Assembly (NCBI RefSeq): GCF_003473485.1
Contig: NC_053049.1
Span: forward strand, 15,252,001 to 15,316,000
Origin: Medicago truncatula
Lineage: Eukaryota; Streptophyta; Magnoliopsida; Fabales; Fabaceae
DNA: 64,000 nt
Direction: 5' to 3'
In this document: one piece after another, positions 44,613 through 57,839 of the stretch
Numbering within the stretch: position 1 is the stretch's first letter
How the letters are laid out: every line of letters starts with the position of its first letter
Position numbers and translations under genes: made by a program
Notes under the pieces: generated by a model
What the model was told of the DNA's origin: nothing
Database searches by the model: none
Seen by the model: the letters and a program-made list of their open reading frames with translations, nothing else

Positions 44613-47130
44613 CCTATTGGGTGGATGAATACAAATGAGGTCACAAGCTTCTATTTATAGGTCAAATACTTGGTCCTTCGTCAAACGAATAACCATTTAT
44701 GCCCCAATGGGGTTTTGTCATGTCAGCAGAATGGGGATTCAGGTTGTCGTTGGTCGTGAGCTGAGCCACATATATTCTTTGTCGGAGAACTTCTAGCTCA
44801 TCCAAGTGGGATTTTAGACCGCTATATTGCGCAATGTGAACCATCAAATTTATTGGCCAAATTTCTAGACATAAGAACTTTTATACTAATAAAATGATGT
44901 TATTTGAACAACTATAAAAATTGACAACCGTTTCCACAAAAATAATCGAGAGCCGTATTCAACACCGTATAAAAATAAATCATTTATAGTTGTTGATGAG
45001 AGAGAGATAATGAAAAAACTAGACAATACAATTATCATATTGTTACAAAAATATATATGCATTATCCCTCATCAAGTGAGAGCTAAGCACACGAAGACAA
45101 ATAAGACAAATAAGGCTTGTACCCATTATAAGTTTTTATTTTATTTTTTATGAATTTACCTTGTACCAATTGTTTTTAAGGCTCTACCTAAATAAATATC
45201 AACAGTTCATATGCAAGTGCACAATAGCATCTGTGATTTATCACAGAGGATTATCATCTCTCGTGCACTGAAAATAAGCTAGCTAGCTGTAAAAGAAATT
45301 GATAGATATCGTGTGTTGTTGTTACTGTGTCGTCAGTGTATCTTCTCATCACTGATTCTCTGACACATTACAGCTGCAAACAATCTTTTTCAAAATAAAA
45401 AAAACTACAAAAACCACAAACACAAGTATTATATTCTTGCACTTTTCTCAACTATTTCCTTTTAATGTTATTTATTTATTTTAATTTTCTGCTAAATATT
45501 TTCTAAATACTATTCTATTCATTTTTACTTTTTCAAAATTTAACAAAGTGTGACAATGAAATCATTAATATAAAAATACTAATATGGAGTTTGTTAAAGC
45601 ACTAAAACTTTACTATAAAAGTTGTAATTAAATAAATCCACATGCGGTCCATGTCAAAGCACTAAAAACATTACTATAAAATAAAAATGTAAATCTTGAC
45701 CAAAAATAAAATGTAAATAATACTTTTCTATTTTATATTAAATGTCAATTTTGTGATATTTCTTGATTTTACATTATTTTCTTGTCAAAAAAATATCCAT
45801 TACTTTTTTCCTACTACTTTTCTATTATTATTCTTATTTATTAAAACTGTTGTAAAAAATCCGTGTAATATCGTTAGTATAGTATGATTAAAACTTAAAA
45901 GTAATGACATGTTTTAACTTAAATGATTAATAAACTCCACCAAAGGATAAACGATCTGAAAGAACCTGAATTCAATTTCGAGAAAAAACAATGACTTTAT
46001 GGTTGAGAAAATGATTAAAAGTTGGTTCAAAAGAATATGAGTTTGATTTTGAGGTGAAACAATTACTTACGGCTGAGAACATGATTAAAAGTTAATATAA
46101 ATAATCATTTTTACAAGACAAGTGTAATATAGGATACTCATTTGACAAGGTGTCAGTTATTAAAAGTTTTTGTTATTTTTATTTGTAATTTTTTTAGGAC
46201 TCTTTTTGTCATTTATTAACTATTAGTATTTTGTAAAAAATACTCTTAGGTTTTTTTTCATAAATAAAAAATACTCTCGACTATTTATTGTAAAAAAATA
46301 TATAAAACAAAATGATAAATAAATTATAAAAATATGTAATAAATTTGACCAAAAATAACAATATTTTTAATATGTGTGAACATATGAAAACAACCAACTA
46401 ATCAACTTAAGATTAGGGATGACGAAAAACTTCATACGTTACCGACTTTTTTAACACGAGAATTAAAAACGAAGAAAATTAACAACTAATTAAAGTAAGA
46501 ATCATTGCCAATAAACAACTTCAAAGCGTTGCCATATTAAGAGAATCATCATCCACCACAATATCTGAAAAATCAATATCATGAACAAATTGAATTGTTA
46601 ACTAAAATCTAACATCTTAACTTAATCTTTGACGGCTGCAGTTTCATTCAAACGGGAATCAAATCGGTTGCGATAACGAAGCAATACAAGGAGCAATATC
46701 CTCGATTGACAAAATCAATTGAAGCTAAAACAAACTTAGCTGGAGAACAAGCAACACCGTTCAATAGACAACGTCAAAACATTACCATATTAAGAGAATC
46801 ACCATCCACCACGATACCGTGAAAACCCTATCATGAGCCGATTGAATTGCTAACCGAAATCTAAGATCTTCGACAATACCTTACTAGTTAATTTGAGATG
46901 ATAAAGGAGAGAAACTAATTATAGAGGCGCACAATTTTGTCAGAGGAATTTCCTCGATGTAAACAAAATCAACTAAAACTTAAACAAACTCACCTAGCTA
47001 GAGAGTGAGCAACAACGACACTAGTTTTGCCGCAAAAAATTAAATACGAAGAAAATAACAACTAATCAAAGTAAGAATGATCATCAATAAACGACTTTAA
47101 AACGTTACTACGTTAAGAAAATCATCCTTG
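44613..47130. other. AT-rich stretch, no gene seen
   Basis: No coding signal. From about 46480 related blocks recur, such as CCATATTAAGAGAATCATCA and ACATTACCATATTAAGAGAA, with the phrase AACCGAAATC, pointing to diverged tandem duplication that continues into the clearer repeats at 47131. Confidence 0.4.
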
Positions 47131-47452
47131 ATATCTTCTCAATGAGTAATGGCCGTGAAAAAAGAAAAAACTAAAAAACACAGTTGTCGTTGACACGACT
47201 TTTCTCCGTGATTCTGCTAAACGCAACACCATACCAAACATATTATGAATTGTTAACCGAAATCCAAGAACTTCAACAACGTCTAAAATCAATATCTTCT
47301 CAATGAGTAATGACTGTGGAAAAAGAAAAACTGAAAAATAAAGTTGTCGTTGACACGGGTTTCCTCCGTGATTCCGCCGCTAAACGCAACACCATACCAA
47401 ATATATTATGAATTGCTAACCGAAATCCAAGAACTTCAAGATGTCTACTTAA
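47131..47452. repeat. Two tandem ~161-bp repeats upstream of the TGA gene
   Basis: ATATCTTCTCAATGAGTAAT starts at 47131 and again at 47292. Both units continue with GTTGTCGTTGACACG, CTCCGTGATTC, AACGCAACACCATACCAAA and CCGAAATCCAAGAACTTCAA. They diverge by a few percent plus small indels. Confidence 0.85.
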
Positions 47453-47579
47453 TCAACATGAGATGAAATAGAAGTAAAAATCATTTTTAATGAAAAATGG
47501 TGAAGAAATAAAAAATAAAAGTAATAAAAAAATCATTAGTCATCGGAAAGGGGAGGATTTCAACACAAGAAGACATCTA

Positions 47580-48492
47580 GAGATTGGAATCATCCATACA
47601 ATACAAGTCTCTCTCATTTCTCTCTTTCTCTCTCCTCTGTCTATCTTTTTCCTCATTCCTTTACTTAATTCATAAATTCATTAATACATTAACATCATCA
47701 CTCATCGTCATCAAATTTTCAAGGTGGGTTTGGTTCATTTTTTATCTACAATTATTTACTACAATAATATTTTATTATTTTATGTTGCATGATGAGTAAA
47801 TGAAAACCATCATGTTCATGGTGAATTTTAGTTCAACTTAGTATAACAGGTTGAATTTTTGATCTTGTTGATGATGTTGGATTTGGTGTTTTTTTTTGTT
47901 GTCTTTTGAATTTTTTATTTATTTTTGCATCTGGGTCTAACTGAGTTGGTGTCAAATTGGTCTTTTTCATGTCAAAGTGTGTTACTTTGACTTTTGAGCA
48001 CTAATTTGGTAGAGTGTGTTCTTGTTTTGCGTGTGTTTGGTTTGTGGGTACACATGGTTTTGCCAAAGTTTGTGCCTTTATGATAGATAGATATTTGTAT
48101 TACATACAACTAAAGGGTTGTGATTTGTTTTTCTGTCTCTGTGTTCTTGTGATTGGAATTCAGTTCTTTGTTTTACCAGGTTGAAATTTATGTTTTGGTT
48201 ATGATTTGTTTATTACTATGTTTTGGTTATTTGTTTTTCTATTTTGTGTTTTCTGTAATTGGAATTCACTTCATGGTTTTTAAGGTTGATTGAAATTTAT
48301 GTTTTGGTTATGATTTGTTTTGTACTATGTTTTGGTTTGTGGAGATTTATGAGGTTGTTGGTTTGGTTGTTCTAGTTCAACTGAAGCTGAAATTTTGCTG
48401 TTGAATTTGTTGTTTTTTTTGTTAGGGTTTTTAGAGTTTTATATTTTGTTGAGAAGCAGGGGAATATGATGATGTGATGGTGGGAGTGTTGC
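47580..48492 (+). promoter_or_regulatory. Probable 5' leader and leader intron of the TGA gene
   Basis: A CT-rich tract (CTCTCTCATTTCTCTCTTTC, 47609-47645) typical of plant 5' UTRs is followed by TTTTCAAG/GTGGGT at about 47722, a plausible donor. T-rich intron-like sequence follows up to the coding exon. No acceptor was fixed with certainty. Confidence 0.45.
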
Positions 48493-51400
48493 ATGGGAAG
48501 TAGAATCAGAGTTGGTGTTGAAGATGAGAAGGGAGCAGAAAGAGGGATGCCGAGCTTCAATTCCGACGATGCATGGTATATTTTTTCCTAGTTTAGAAGT
48601 TCAATACGTAGATTGTGTGTTTTTTTGCTCAATTTTTGTTGTAAATATTAGTCCTTTGATGATACATTTGGAATGAAGATATGCGATATTTTGATTTTCA
48701 TTGTTACTTTGGTTTCTGTTGTTTTGAATGAAGAATGGATAGTGAAAGATTACGAACTTTTGTTGTAGTTTGCATGAATAAAACTATATAAACTAGTGGC
48801 ACTGAAATGTGGATTTCGGACACTTACATATGTAGCACAGTTGCCCTAAATTTTGATGCCCTAAATTTAGATTTAGGGCTTGTTTGGATTGACTTATTTG
48901 AACTTATTTACTGGCATAAGCACTTGTGAGACTGTTTGAGAGAGCTTGTGACGTGTCTGTAAGCTGTTTTCAGCTAATTTTGCATAAATCTCTAGGATAG
49001 CTTCTGAAAACGACTTATATGAAAACAACTTAACTTTCTTATGTCTTTTGGTAAAATAACTTACACACAAGCACTTGCATGATAAGCATTTATGCTAAAA
49101 CAGCTTCATTAAGCCGTCTATGCAAAACCACTCCGCCTTATATGGGCCAACTGGACTATGACAATTATTGTTTCATCTACAATTTTATTTTAAGTGCTTT
49201 ACATTTTGATAAACTAAAGTACTGTTTACTATGTTATGAGTCACTGTGAATATCTTCCTTGGGTGGTTAGAGTGAGGCTTTACACTTCAATTTCCCATTC
49301 TAGGTTAAACCTTATCATGTCGAGATTGTATATGTAGCTTTGAGAAAGTTTGTCATTGTATTGTTACTGCTAGGAATTAGATTTGTTGATCGAAATTTGG
49401 CATGGTTCATGGTGTATCATGTTCACTGGGTACTTAGACTTATTTTTGTTGGGGATTGCAAATAATGACTTTGTTCTTTTCTTTATTTAAATTTCAAAAT
49501 TGATATGACATCATTAAAGATTTTAGAAAATATTTTCACAAGCTTTGACGATGTTTTTACAAAGTATGTTGAGTCCTAAGGATCTGCAAGCTCACTTTTA
49601 TTTCCCTTCCAATATGAGTAGAACTTCTCCAGAGTTACTCCTTTGAATGAAAACTTTTTATTTGTTTTAGCTAGTACATAGGACATGCACTCTGACAAGA
49701 TGATTACAAAGTATACAGTACTGCTTTTTTTATGCAATTTTTCTTGAGATGGAATGTATGATTTGTAGTATCCTAATTCTGACAAAATATGGATTTCAGC
49801 TATACAGATGGGAACACAATTGATAATTTTCATGTTTCTGACTTTGGAGCATTTGGTCAACCATATCGCTTAGAGGATGCTGTTGCTCTGAGTGGAAGTA
49901 AGTCTTCTTGTAATCCGACATGGCAAAGTTTACATGTAACAAAGCAAATACAGTCAGTATGTTGTATTATCTCGTGTCCTGCTGCACCAAGAATCTCATA
50001 AAAACTTTTTTTTTCCTTTTTTTACTTGTCTAAACGATGTTTAGTTATAATTTTTTAAATAAACTGGAACTATACAATGGTTTTTGTTTGCAATCTGTTA
50101 CTGCACAACTACTTGTTGATATGTTCAAGTGTTGTCAATTGCAGATCGCAGAAAATAGTGGGTTGTTCAAATTTTGCTATGCAACAGTGCTAAAGTGCTA
50201 CTATAGTTTCCATTTGACAACACTTTGTACTTAATAGCGTATCATGTAACAATAAAGATTTGTTCAAATTTCACTAAGCTAAAGTACTATAGCGCTGAAT
50301 GCTGATATGCCGCTATTCAATTACACTGGAATGCACACTTGCACCTAGATATCATTTTCTATCCTTTTATCAATTCTTGTTGAGAAACATGTACTTTTTT
50401 CCATCATTTCCTTTGCTAATGAATTTTTCTGATTATAGATTCAAACTCGGTTTTTAACTCACTTAAAGTAAGTGGCCAAACAATTTCTCCTGCCCCTGTT
50501 CACACCAGTTCTCTTGATAAGGTGAGTTTTTCTTGTTCTTCTGTTCTAACGAATTTCCTGCTTCGCTATAAACGTTGAAGTTTTAGCATTATGGAGCGTC
50601 TAATTGCGAATTTTTTTTCCTTTCTCTTTAGTTGCCAACATCACGTGATAAAAGCCCATTGACGAACCAAACAGAGCCACATAGGTTGCAATTAACAAAG
50701 CTTCAATCATCAAATCCAGGTAGCGGTGCCATATTAAGTGTTCATACAGAAAACCAGGAAGAGTTTGCCATGGCCGATGCCAGTCCTCGGACTGATATTT
50801 CGACGGATGGTGACACCGATGACAAGAATCAGCGGGTGAAGTTTCTTCAACCTTTATGCCTTTTCTCCCTTCTTGTTCGAATGATAACATTTCTAATCCC
50901 TATCCTGCATTTTCACATCTGGAAACCAGTTCAAGTTGAACTTGTCAATAAGGATCTAACTATATGATTTTTAAATTTAAATGATTTTCAAATATGATAC
51001 AAGAGTAGAAGTTTTTCTGGGATTTGCTTGATCATGTTTGAAACGACTTATTTGAGTTTATCTACTGGCCTAAGTATTTATGAGACAGTTTGGGAGAGGA
51101 GCTTATGATAACAACTTATGACATGTGTAAAACTGTTTTCAGCTTATTTCCAAAAGCTCTGCAACATAGCTTATGAAAACAGTTTGACTCTATTTTGTCT
51201 TTTATTATAGAAATAGCTTATGCGTAAGCACTTATACTATAAGCTGTTACGTAAGTTGTTTATAAACAGGTCCGTAGCTTATACATAAGTACTTATATGA
51301 TAAGCGCTTATGATTCAAGCAATTAATTGAACTGTTTATCCAAATAGAGCCTTAATAAGATGAGTAGCATTGCTTGCAGATATAGTTGAATAACATTTTA

Positions 51401-54400
51401 TGCATGCTACATTTGCAGTTTGATAGAAATCAATCCCTTGCTGTTGCGGGTTCCGACTCCAGTGACAGATCAAAGGATAAATCAGATCAGAAGGTTAGTA
51501 ATATTAACAAATTTATTGCATAGATAATATCTAAAATTCCAATTATATATGATGACATTTTTTTTCTTAAACATTATTGTAGACTCTCCGCAGGCTCGCT
51601 CAGAATCGTGAGGCGGCAAGGAAAAGCCGGTTGAGAAAGAAAGTAGGGATTATCTTTGCTTAATTTTTTTTCTTTATTATTTTTTCTTGTATGTTTGTAT
51701 ATATTTTTTTTCCATATAAATATTATTATGTCATAATAATTTGAAGACAGAATCTGATTAGAAAAAGATTTGTACAAAAAACTAGTCGGGTTTTCCTCCT
51801 TATAACTTTGTAATTGACTTTGTTTAATAGAAAGTTACACTTTTCGTTCTTCCTTCTGTTAAATTGGCAAGCCAGTAATTTTAATGTGAGGGAGGATGCT
51901 TAGGTTGTCACTTAGTGTCTCCCTGCAAAAGAGTTGAAAATTGATTAATTACTTTCTTTTATCGTGTTTGTCTCTTGAAGAATCATGTGAATTGTAATGT
52001 TAAATGCATGTTTGAATTCATTTTTGAGAGACAAAAGTGATTCTTTATACATAAACTTAATTTGACATGTTTGAATGTTCTAGAGTATAATTGCTTTTGC
52101 CTCCGGAATGAGTTCTGACTTGAAGCTGAGATTTGTAGCTTTTTCCTCCAAACATATTTTTTATCTTCAAATTTATTTTTCAACTCACTATTATTTGAAT
52201 ATATCCAATCATAGATCACTTTACATTCAACTTACTTTTAACCTAAATCAATTCATTTAAATCAATTTTCGCCATCATTGAATCAAACACACATGTATAT
52301 TTCTTTGGCTCCTATGATAGTTGTAAAACATTATTGTTTTTTCATTCCTCAATTGACCATTAAATTGCAAGACCTGACACAGTATATTCATTTTCATAGG
52401 CCTATGTCCAACAATTGGAAAGTAGTCGTTTGAAGCTGACCCAACTAGAGCAAGAGCTTCAGCGAGCCAGGCAACAGGTTAGATTCAGTTAATCCTTGCA
52501 ATTAGATTGCACCAATTGCCTGCTCTGTCTTTCTCTCTATCCTTTTGATTTTTGTATGACACTTTTCCTTAGTAGTCATACTCTATTTTAAACCAGAATT
52601 TCTTGTTTCTTCATGTAGGGAGTCTTCATATCAAGCTCGGGTGAACAAACACATTCACTGAGTGGAAATGGTATGTTGTTTCTAAACTATTTTACTTATT
52701 CTTTGGTTTGAACATAGAAATATGTCTAATAGTCTATCTGGTTGTAGAGAGAAGTAGGTGTGTGAGAGTATAAGAAGAGAGAAAAAGATGAGAAGTGTAG
52801 TAGATTTGAGGTATTGTTTGGTATAGGAGTAAGAGAGAAGAAATAGTGACAAAAGAAAACTTCAAATGGTTTTCGTCAAAAATAAAATTGTAGTTTAGTT
52901 CAGAAATATTAAAAAAACTGAAACTTGATTAAAATGTCTTCAATGCTTAATGAAGAAATTAAATTGTCTGCAATGCAAATAAACCACCATTTATGAAAGG
53001 GTACAACAGGAAAATGATTAATATATGGTGCATTTCTCTGCACTTTATTTGCAGCTGAGAAGATAGGAAAATGTTGTGAACCCACCATTAGCGTAAAACA
53101 CCATAGGATAATTTGTTTCTGTTTTGTTGTTGTAACAAGTTATATCATTATATCAGCTATGAGTTATCCATAACAATCGTTGAATTGTATTTCAGGAGCA
53201 ATGCAATTCGATGCAGAATATGCAAGGTGGCTGGAAGAGCAGAATCGACAAATTAATGAGCTGAGAGCAGCTGTAAATTCTCATGCAAGTGATACCGAAC
53301 TTCGCATGATTGTTGATGGTATAGTGGCACATTACGATGAGATTTTTAGGCTGAAAGGCGTTGCAGCTAAGGCTGATGTTTTCCATTTATTGTCTGGCAT
53401 GTGGAAAACACCTGCTGAAAGGTGTTTCTTATGGCTTGGTGGTTTTCGGTCGTCTGAACTTCTCAAGGTGAGCTTATGCTGACTCTTTTCTATATGGATC
53501 ACATTTTTATGCTGATACTCGGCTAATTTTCCTGTTCCTTGAAATAAATTGAACCCCAAATCTTTGACTTATTTTGAATATGTATCATCAATACATTACT
53601 TTAAGAACAAGAACTTTCTTTGGTGTGGCCTGGTGGGAGTTTAGTGTACAAAAAAGAGAATAATAAAGGTTATTTTTTAAAAGCCCTAAGCCTGCTGTCG
53701 AACCTTTTCACCTGTTAGTTCTTAATTTCATACACTTTATTCATATGTTTGTTTTTCTTGAACTTGTTAAACACATGTCTCATAATTATGACAACCAAGT
53801 TTTAATTTTTTGAAGGCTAGAGTCATTTTAGAGTTTCTTTTCTCTACCTCTTGACATAGTGTGACAAATTTGGTTACAGCTTCTGGTAAATCAACTGGAA
53901 CCTCTCACTGAGCAGCAGTTGATGGGTATTACCAACTTGCAACAATCCTCCCAACAAGCAGAAGATGCATTGTCTCAGGGTATGGAAGCATTACAACAGT
54001 CCCTTGCAGAGACGTTGTCCACTGGTGCACCTTCCTCGTCTGGTTCCTCAGGGAATGTGGCAAATTACATGGGTCAAATGGCTATGGCCATGGGTAAACT
54101 TGGAACACTCGAGGGCTTCATTCGACAGGTAAATTTTTCTTTCTCAAACTTGTGTTCAATTAATTTGGTACATATGCATGGTTTCTGGTGAATAATTGAA
54201 GAGTCTTTTAATTCAGCCTTAGTTTTCTCACATTATTTATTTACTCTTGATCTATGTAGCACCGACACTTTAGGTTATGAACTTATGTCTGAGTGTACGA
54301 CACTGTTAGAATAACTTGTGTTTTCACTGTCATAAAAAAAACTTGTGTTTTCACTATTTCATGTCATATTATTTACCCTATTATAAAATATCTTACTATG

Positions 54401-54575
54401 GACTCAATTTCTGTGTTTTTGTTACAAGGCTGACAATCTGCGCCAGCAGACACTACAACAAATGCACCGGATATTGACAACACGACAATCGGCTCGTGCA
54501 CTCCTTGCCATCCATGATTACTTTTCGCGGCTGCGCGCTCTCAGCTCTCTCTGGTTGGCTCGTCCAAGAGATTAA
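48493..54575 (+). CDS. TGA-type bZIP transcription factor (TGA2.1-like)
   Basis: Eleven exons join in frame to 466 codons: 48493-48575, 49800-49897, 50439-50521, 50632-50835, 51419-51493, 51583-51642, 52400-52477, 52619-52670, 53196-53467, 53880-54128 and 54429-54575. The start MGSR, then GMPSFNSDD and SDFGAFGQPYRLEDAVAL, match the N-terminal extension of TGA2.1-like factors. The basic region RRLAQNREAARKSRLRKK (N189-X7-R197) leads into a short leucine zipper (YVQQLESSRLKLTQLEQ). From about residue 250 is the DOG1 domain (YARWLEEQNRQINELR; IVAHYDEIFRLK; CFLWLGGFRSSELLK), ending ALSSLWLARPRD. These nuclear factors bind TGACG (as-1) elements and recruit NPR1 in salicylate signalling. Introns 1 and 4 hold MITE remnants. 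No lesion is seen. Confidence 0.95.
48885..49145. repeat. hAT-like MITE remnant in TGA intron 1
   Basis: GGGCTTGTTTGGATTGACTT at the left, and internal blocks (TTTTCAGCTAATTTTGCATA; ACGACTTATATGAAAACAAC; ACTTGCATGATAAGCATTTA) follow the same order as the copy at 51043. The right end is degraded. Confidence 0.55.
51043..51357. mobile_element. hAT-like MITE in TGA intron 4
   Basis: GTTTGAAACGACTTATTTGA at the left and GTTTATCCAAATAGAGCCTT at the right are imperfect inverted ends of the GTTTGGATAA family; the interior has AGCTTATGAAAACAGTTTGA and GTAAGCACTTATACTATAAG. Confidence 0.6.
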
Positions 54576-55825
54576 TGATTGTAGTGAATAGTCTGTCAAA
54601 TTAATTAATTATCTCATATCAACCACCATCAATACTTTGGTCATGATAAGTTTTGCTCTTAGCAAGTGTTCTTGGTGTTGTACTTGTAGTCTTTGTAAGG
54701 CTGATACTAGTGTTTCCTAGAGTTCACATAGTCTAGGAATGGGATTGGAAACAACAAGCATTTATGTTATCTTTGTTACTAATAATATTGTCCATTGTAA
54801 TTGTCATGGAATGGCTTTGATTGTTCGAACAAAGGTAGTTTGGGTTATACTTAGCGGAAAAACTTTCCCGCCTCTCAATATAAGTTCAAACTTTTACATT
54901 CGAAAGAAACATCAATTTTGTGCTTTTTGTGACCTTATAGAGAAGGTGTCTTTCGGAGGTGAGTTGCGAAAAGCTTTTCCAGGAATATCGATTCGTAGAA
55001 ATGTTTCACAAGCAAAAGAATATACATACAGAATTCATAGAACCAAGGCCACTAAACTTGGTTCACTTTTATGAAATTAATTTACTAGTATCTTAAAATA
55101 AACGTTGGGCGATTTAGTCTCTTCTCAAAGCATTTTCTGTAGAAATATTGACTTAAATAGTATGTTCTTGCATATATATGAAGACAAACATAAAACTTTC
55201 AAAACTGTGTTGTTTTAGATTCAACAAGGACTATTTTGATTGATTTTCTTTAATTTATTAGAATAAATTGCTATTTCATGAATTTAAAAGACTGAGTTGC
55301 TAAACTTGACATTTTCAAAGATTAAAATGTTGATTTACTCAACAAAAAAAAAAAAAAAACCAATTGTGTCTCTTTCAACAACAGAAGCAGAGTTTGTAGC
55401 AGAGGTTGTGTCTCAGAATTCAGTTTAGATGTGCCCTATCATTTAGGTATTATAAGACTTGTAAATACTTCCCAGCCAATTAAACAAGATCAAGTACAAA
55501 GCATGTCAAAAAATAATAAGATCATAGATAATCCAGTTCCAATATTTGAGTAATGAAGCATGCAAACCACACATGAGTACATGATTCTAAGTCTCACTAC
55601 TAAAAAAGAAAACATTTAGCTAGGCTTCAAATGAAACAATCAACCAAACTCCATTAAAACATTTTAATCTTTGGAAGGATCACGAACCAATTTTAAGTTT
55701 TAACTAGAATATGAAACAATAATAGTCCTCGTAACCAGATCAATTCGATGTTTCACTTCAACTGTCCCTGTCAGAATCATATCAGGAAGGAAGACTAGTA
55801 ATCTTGTAATGGAAGTCCAAAATCT
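54576..55825. other. TGA 3' UTR and intergenic stretch, no further gene
   Basis: 54576 to about 54800 is probably the 3' UTR of the TGA gene. The open frame at 54739-55074 has no recognisable domain. 55339-55357 is a poly-A run followed by ATTGTGTCTCTTTCAACAAC and AGAAGCAGAGTTTGTAGCAG, which may be a scrap of copia RNase H (the TEAEFVA motif). Confidence 0.4.
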
Positions 55826-56639
55826 TTAATTTGTTCCCGGCATCTTCTCCACATACTTACATGCTCTCAGGTCAAGAGTTTCTAGAAGAGGACACCCATC
55901 AAGAATGGCAAGAACATCATCATTTGTAAGCTCATCTAGAGACATTTTAAGATAATGTAATCCAGGCATTATTTTCGCAATACCAAATGCCGCATCATTC
56001 ATTTCAATATTGTCTAGAGGGTGCCTGCAATATTTCAGTGATTTCAAAAGAGGACAACATTGACCAACAATTTCAAGCGAATCATTAGATAATTGCTTGT
56101 TTTGTGAAATCTCAAGTTCCTCTAGTAGTGGAAGTTTCCTTAAAGTTTCACTAAATCCTTCATGTGAGAGTCCTCTGACACATCGAAAGTTGCATGCGTC
56201 GTAGATGACCAGCACTGTATAATTTGAATCAAAAATATCAATTAATTTTTGCAATATATATTATCTTCAAAATTGTAACACTTGAAAGCAAGAAAAAAGA
56301 TTATGAAATTATTTACCTATCAGCTATGTATGCAAGAAGATCATCAGTTCCAATGTAGTCGATAGCAATGTCTTCCAGCTGACCACAACTTCGCGCAACT
56401 GCATTGCGACAAATCTTAGTCAAATTGTCCCCATAATTGTAGGGTGAACAAGGCGAATAACGAAAGTTGGTAATGTGAACGGTGTGCCACATGTGAGGAT
56501 CCTTGAAAATATTCCACCAAAGAGGGCACACTTGACATGCACTAGCCAATATTTCAATGGCACCAAGCCTTTGGAGAATGTTTGCAGTCACATCTCTTGG
56601 AAGTTCAAGCCAATTTGGCTGAACAGAAGACACCGCCAT
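55826..56639 (-). pseudogene. SKIP19-like F-box/LRR protein, apparently frameshifted
   Basis: Exon 1 (56639-56317) starts MAVSSVQPNWLELPRDVTAN and holds the F-box (about residues 9-50) and the conserved ICRNAVARSCGQLEDIAIDY and GTDDLLAYIAD. Intact members are substrate receptors of SCF ubiquitin ligases. Exon 2 begins at 56214 after a good acceptor. In the spliced frame it reads SAGHLRRMQLSMCQRTLT then TGA, whereas LRR sequence (HEGFSETLRKLPLLEELEIS, later DGCPLLETLDLRAC) continues in another frame from about 56170. So a one-base indel lies near 56163-56178. The end MPGTN is also shorter than usual for a family of about 300 aa. A pseudogene, a recent null allele or a sequencing error are all possible. 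Confidence 0.75.
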
Positions 56640-57630
56640 AGTGCAAGCTCAGCGAGATTGTATTTTTATACCAATGCTGTAACCTTTTACAAAGTGAAAA
56701 ATCCAAACGTTTTGAGAGTGAAAAGTTAATAGTACTAGTTTCTAATTAGCATTGGAAAATGATTTTTTTTGAAAGACATTGGAAAATGATGATAATTATT
56801 ATCATGCGTACACATACCTAAGCATTTTGAAAAGTGCAACACCCGTGCCAAGAATATAAAGTTGCTCTGTTTCCAATAAATTTTAGGTTGGTTGATAAAC
56901 TACTACATCATCTCGTTAATATTATAAGCAAAAATCAGTATTTTACATCATTTATTAAATGAATAGGTGTATATTGTAGTTTTGAAATTTGAGTAAACCT
57001 AAAATTAAAAAATGTAATTTGCAGGTAAATTCGTGAATAATGTTGAACAAATTATTGCATGACTATATGTGCGATTTTAAAAGTTAGCATGACCATTTCT
57101 TTATAAGTATATTGAAAAATTTCTTATAAATTTATAAGAGTTTTTTCACAGCGTACATACCTTTTTTCAATTAAAAATATCGCACAAATAAGGCAAGGGT
57201 GGGATATCAAACCATCATACACATGAGAAAGTCTACTTTTGCATTTTATACAGGAGTATTATCTTTTAGTCATTCAATGTTCTTCAAGAGTAGAAGACAC
57301 TACTTTTCTTTGGAAGGAGGATGAGTGCTGCTATACTTCGTGGTGAGAGGCTTAACATGGCATATTCTGTAGCCGTGAGAGGTGGCTACAAGGTAGGTTT
57401 TGACAAGACACATGATTGACGGTATGGAAGAGCTCTCATAATTTCAGCAGGGTCTAGACAAGTGGAAACATAACGATGAGAGACTCTAAGGGGCTTTGCC
57501 GTTGTGGGTGGCGGGCGGTTGAGGAAAGTGAAAGTTGTTTGTATTAGAGTATGAATAATCAACTATAGTTAGTTGATAGGTAAACTAGAGTTAGTAACTT
57601 GGTTAGAAGTTAGTTAGAATTAGTTATACA
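56640..57630. other. Intergenic stretch, no gene seen
   Basis: AT-rich sequence upstream of the F-box gene. 57305-57540 is less AT-rich (GGGTGGCGGGCGGTTGAGGA) but has no long frame. 57545-57640 has repeated TTAGTTGATAG/GTTAGTTAGAATTAGTT motifs. Confidence 0.35.
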
Positions 57631-57839
57631 ACTAAACTCTATATCTTAATCTTAATCTTATCTTAATAATATACAAATGGGAAGAAACAAATGGCAAAAA
57701 AATTTGTACCAATCCAATGTGTCAAATCCTCAAGCCCCTTCATGTCACATCACCATTAAAAACTAATTTTATTTTTGCCATTTTAAGCATTCACACAATA
57801 CAAACAATAAAATATCATCATCACATATTTTCCCTCTTC

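Noticed and set aside
47131..47452. CRISPR array
   Set aside because: Only two imperfect 161-bp units without regular spacers, in a plant genome.
54739..55074. 111-aa frame after the TGA gene
   Set aside because: It overlaps the likely 3' UTR, has no domain and atypical composition.
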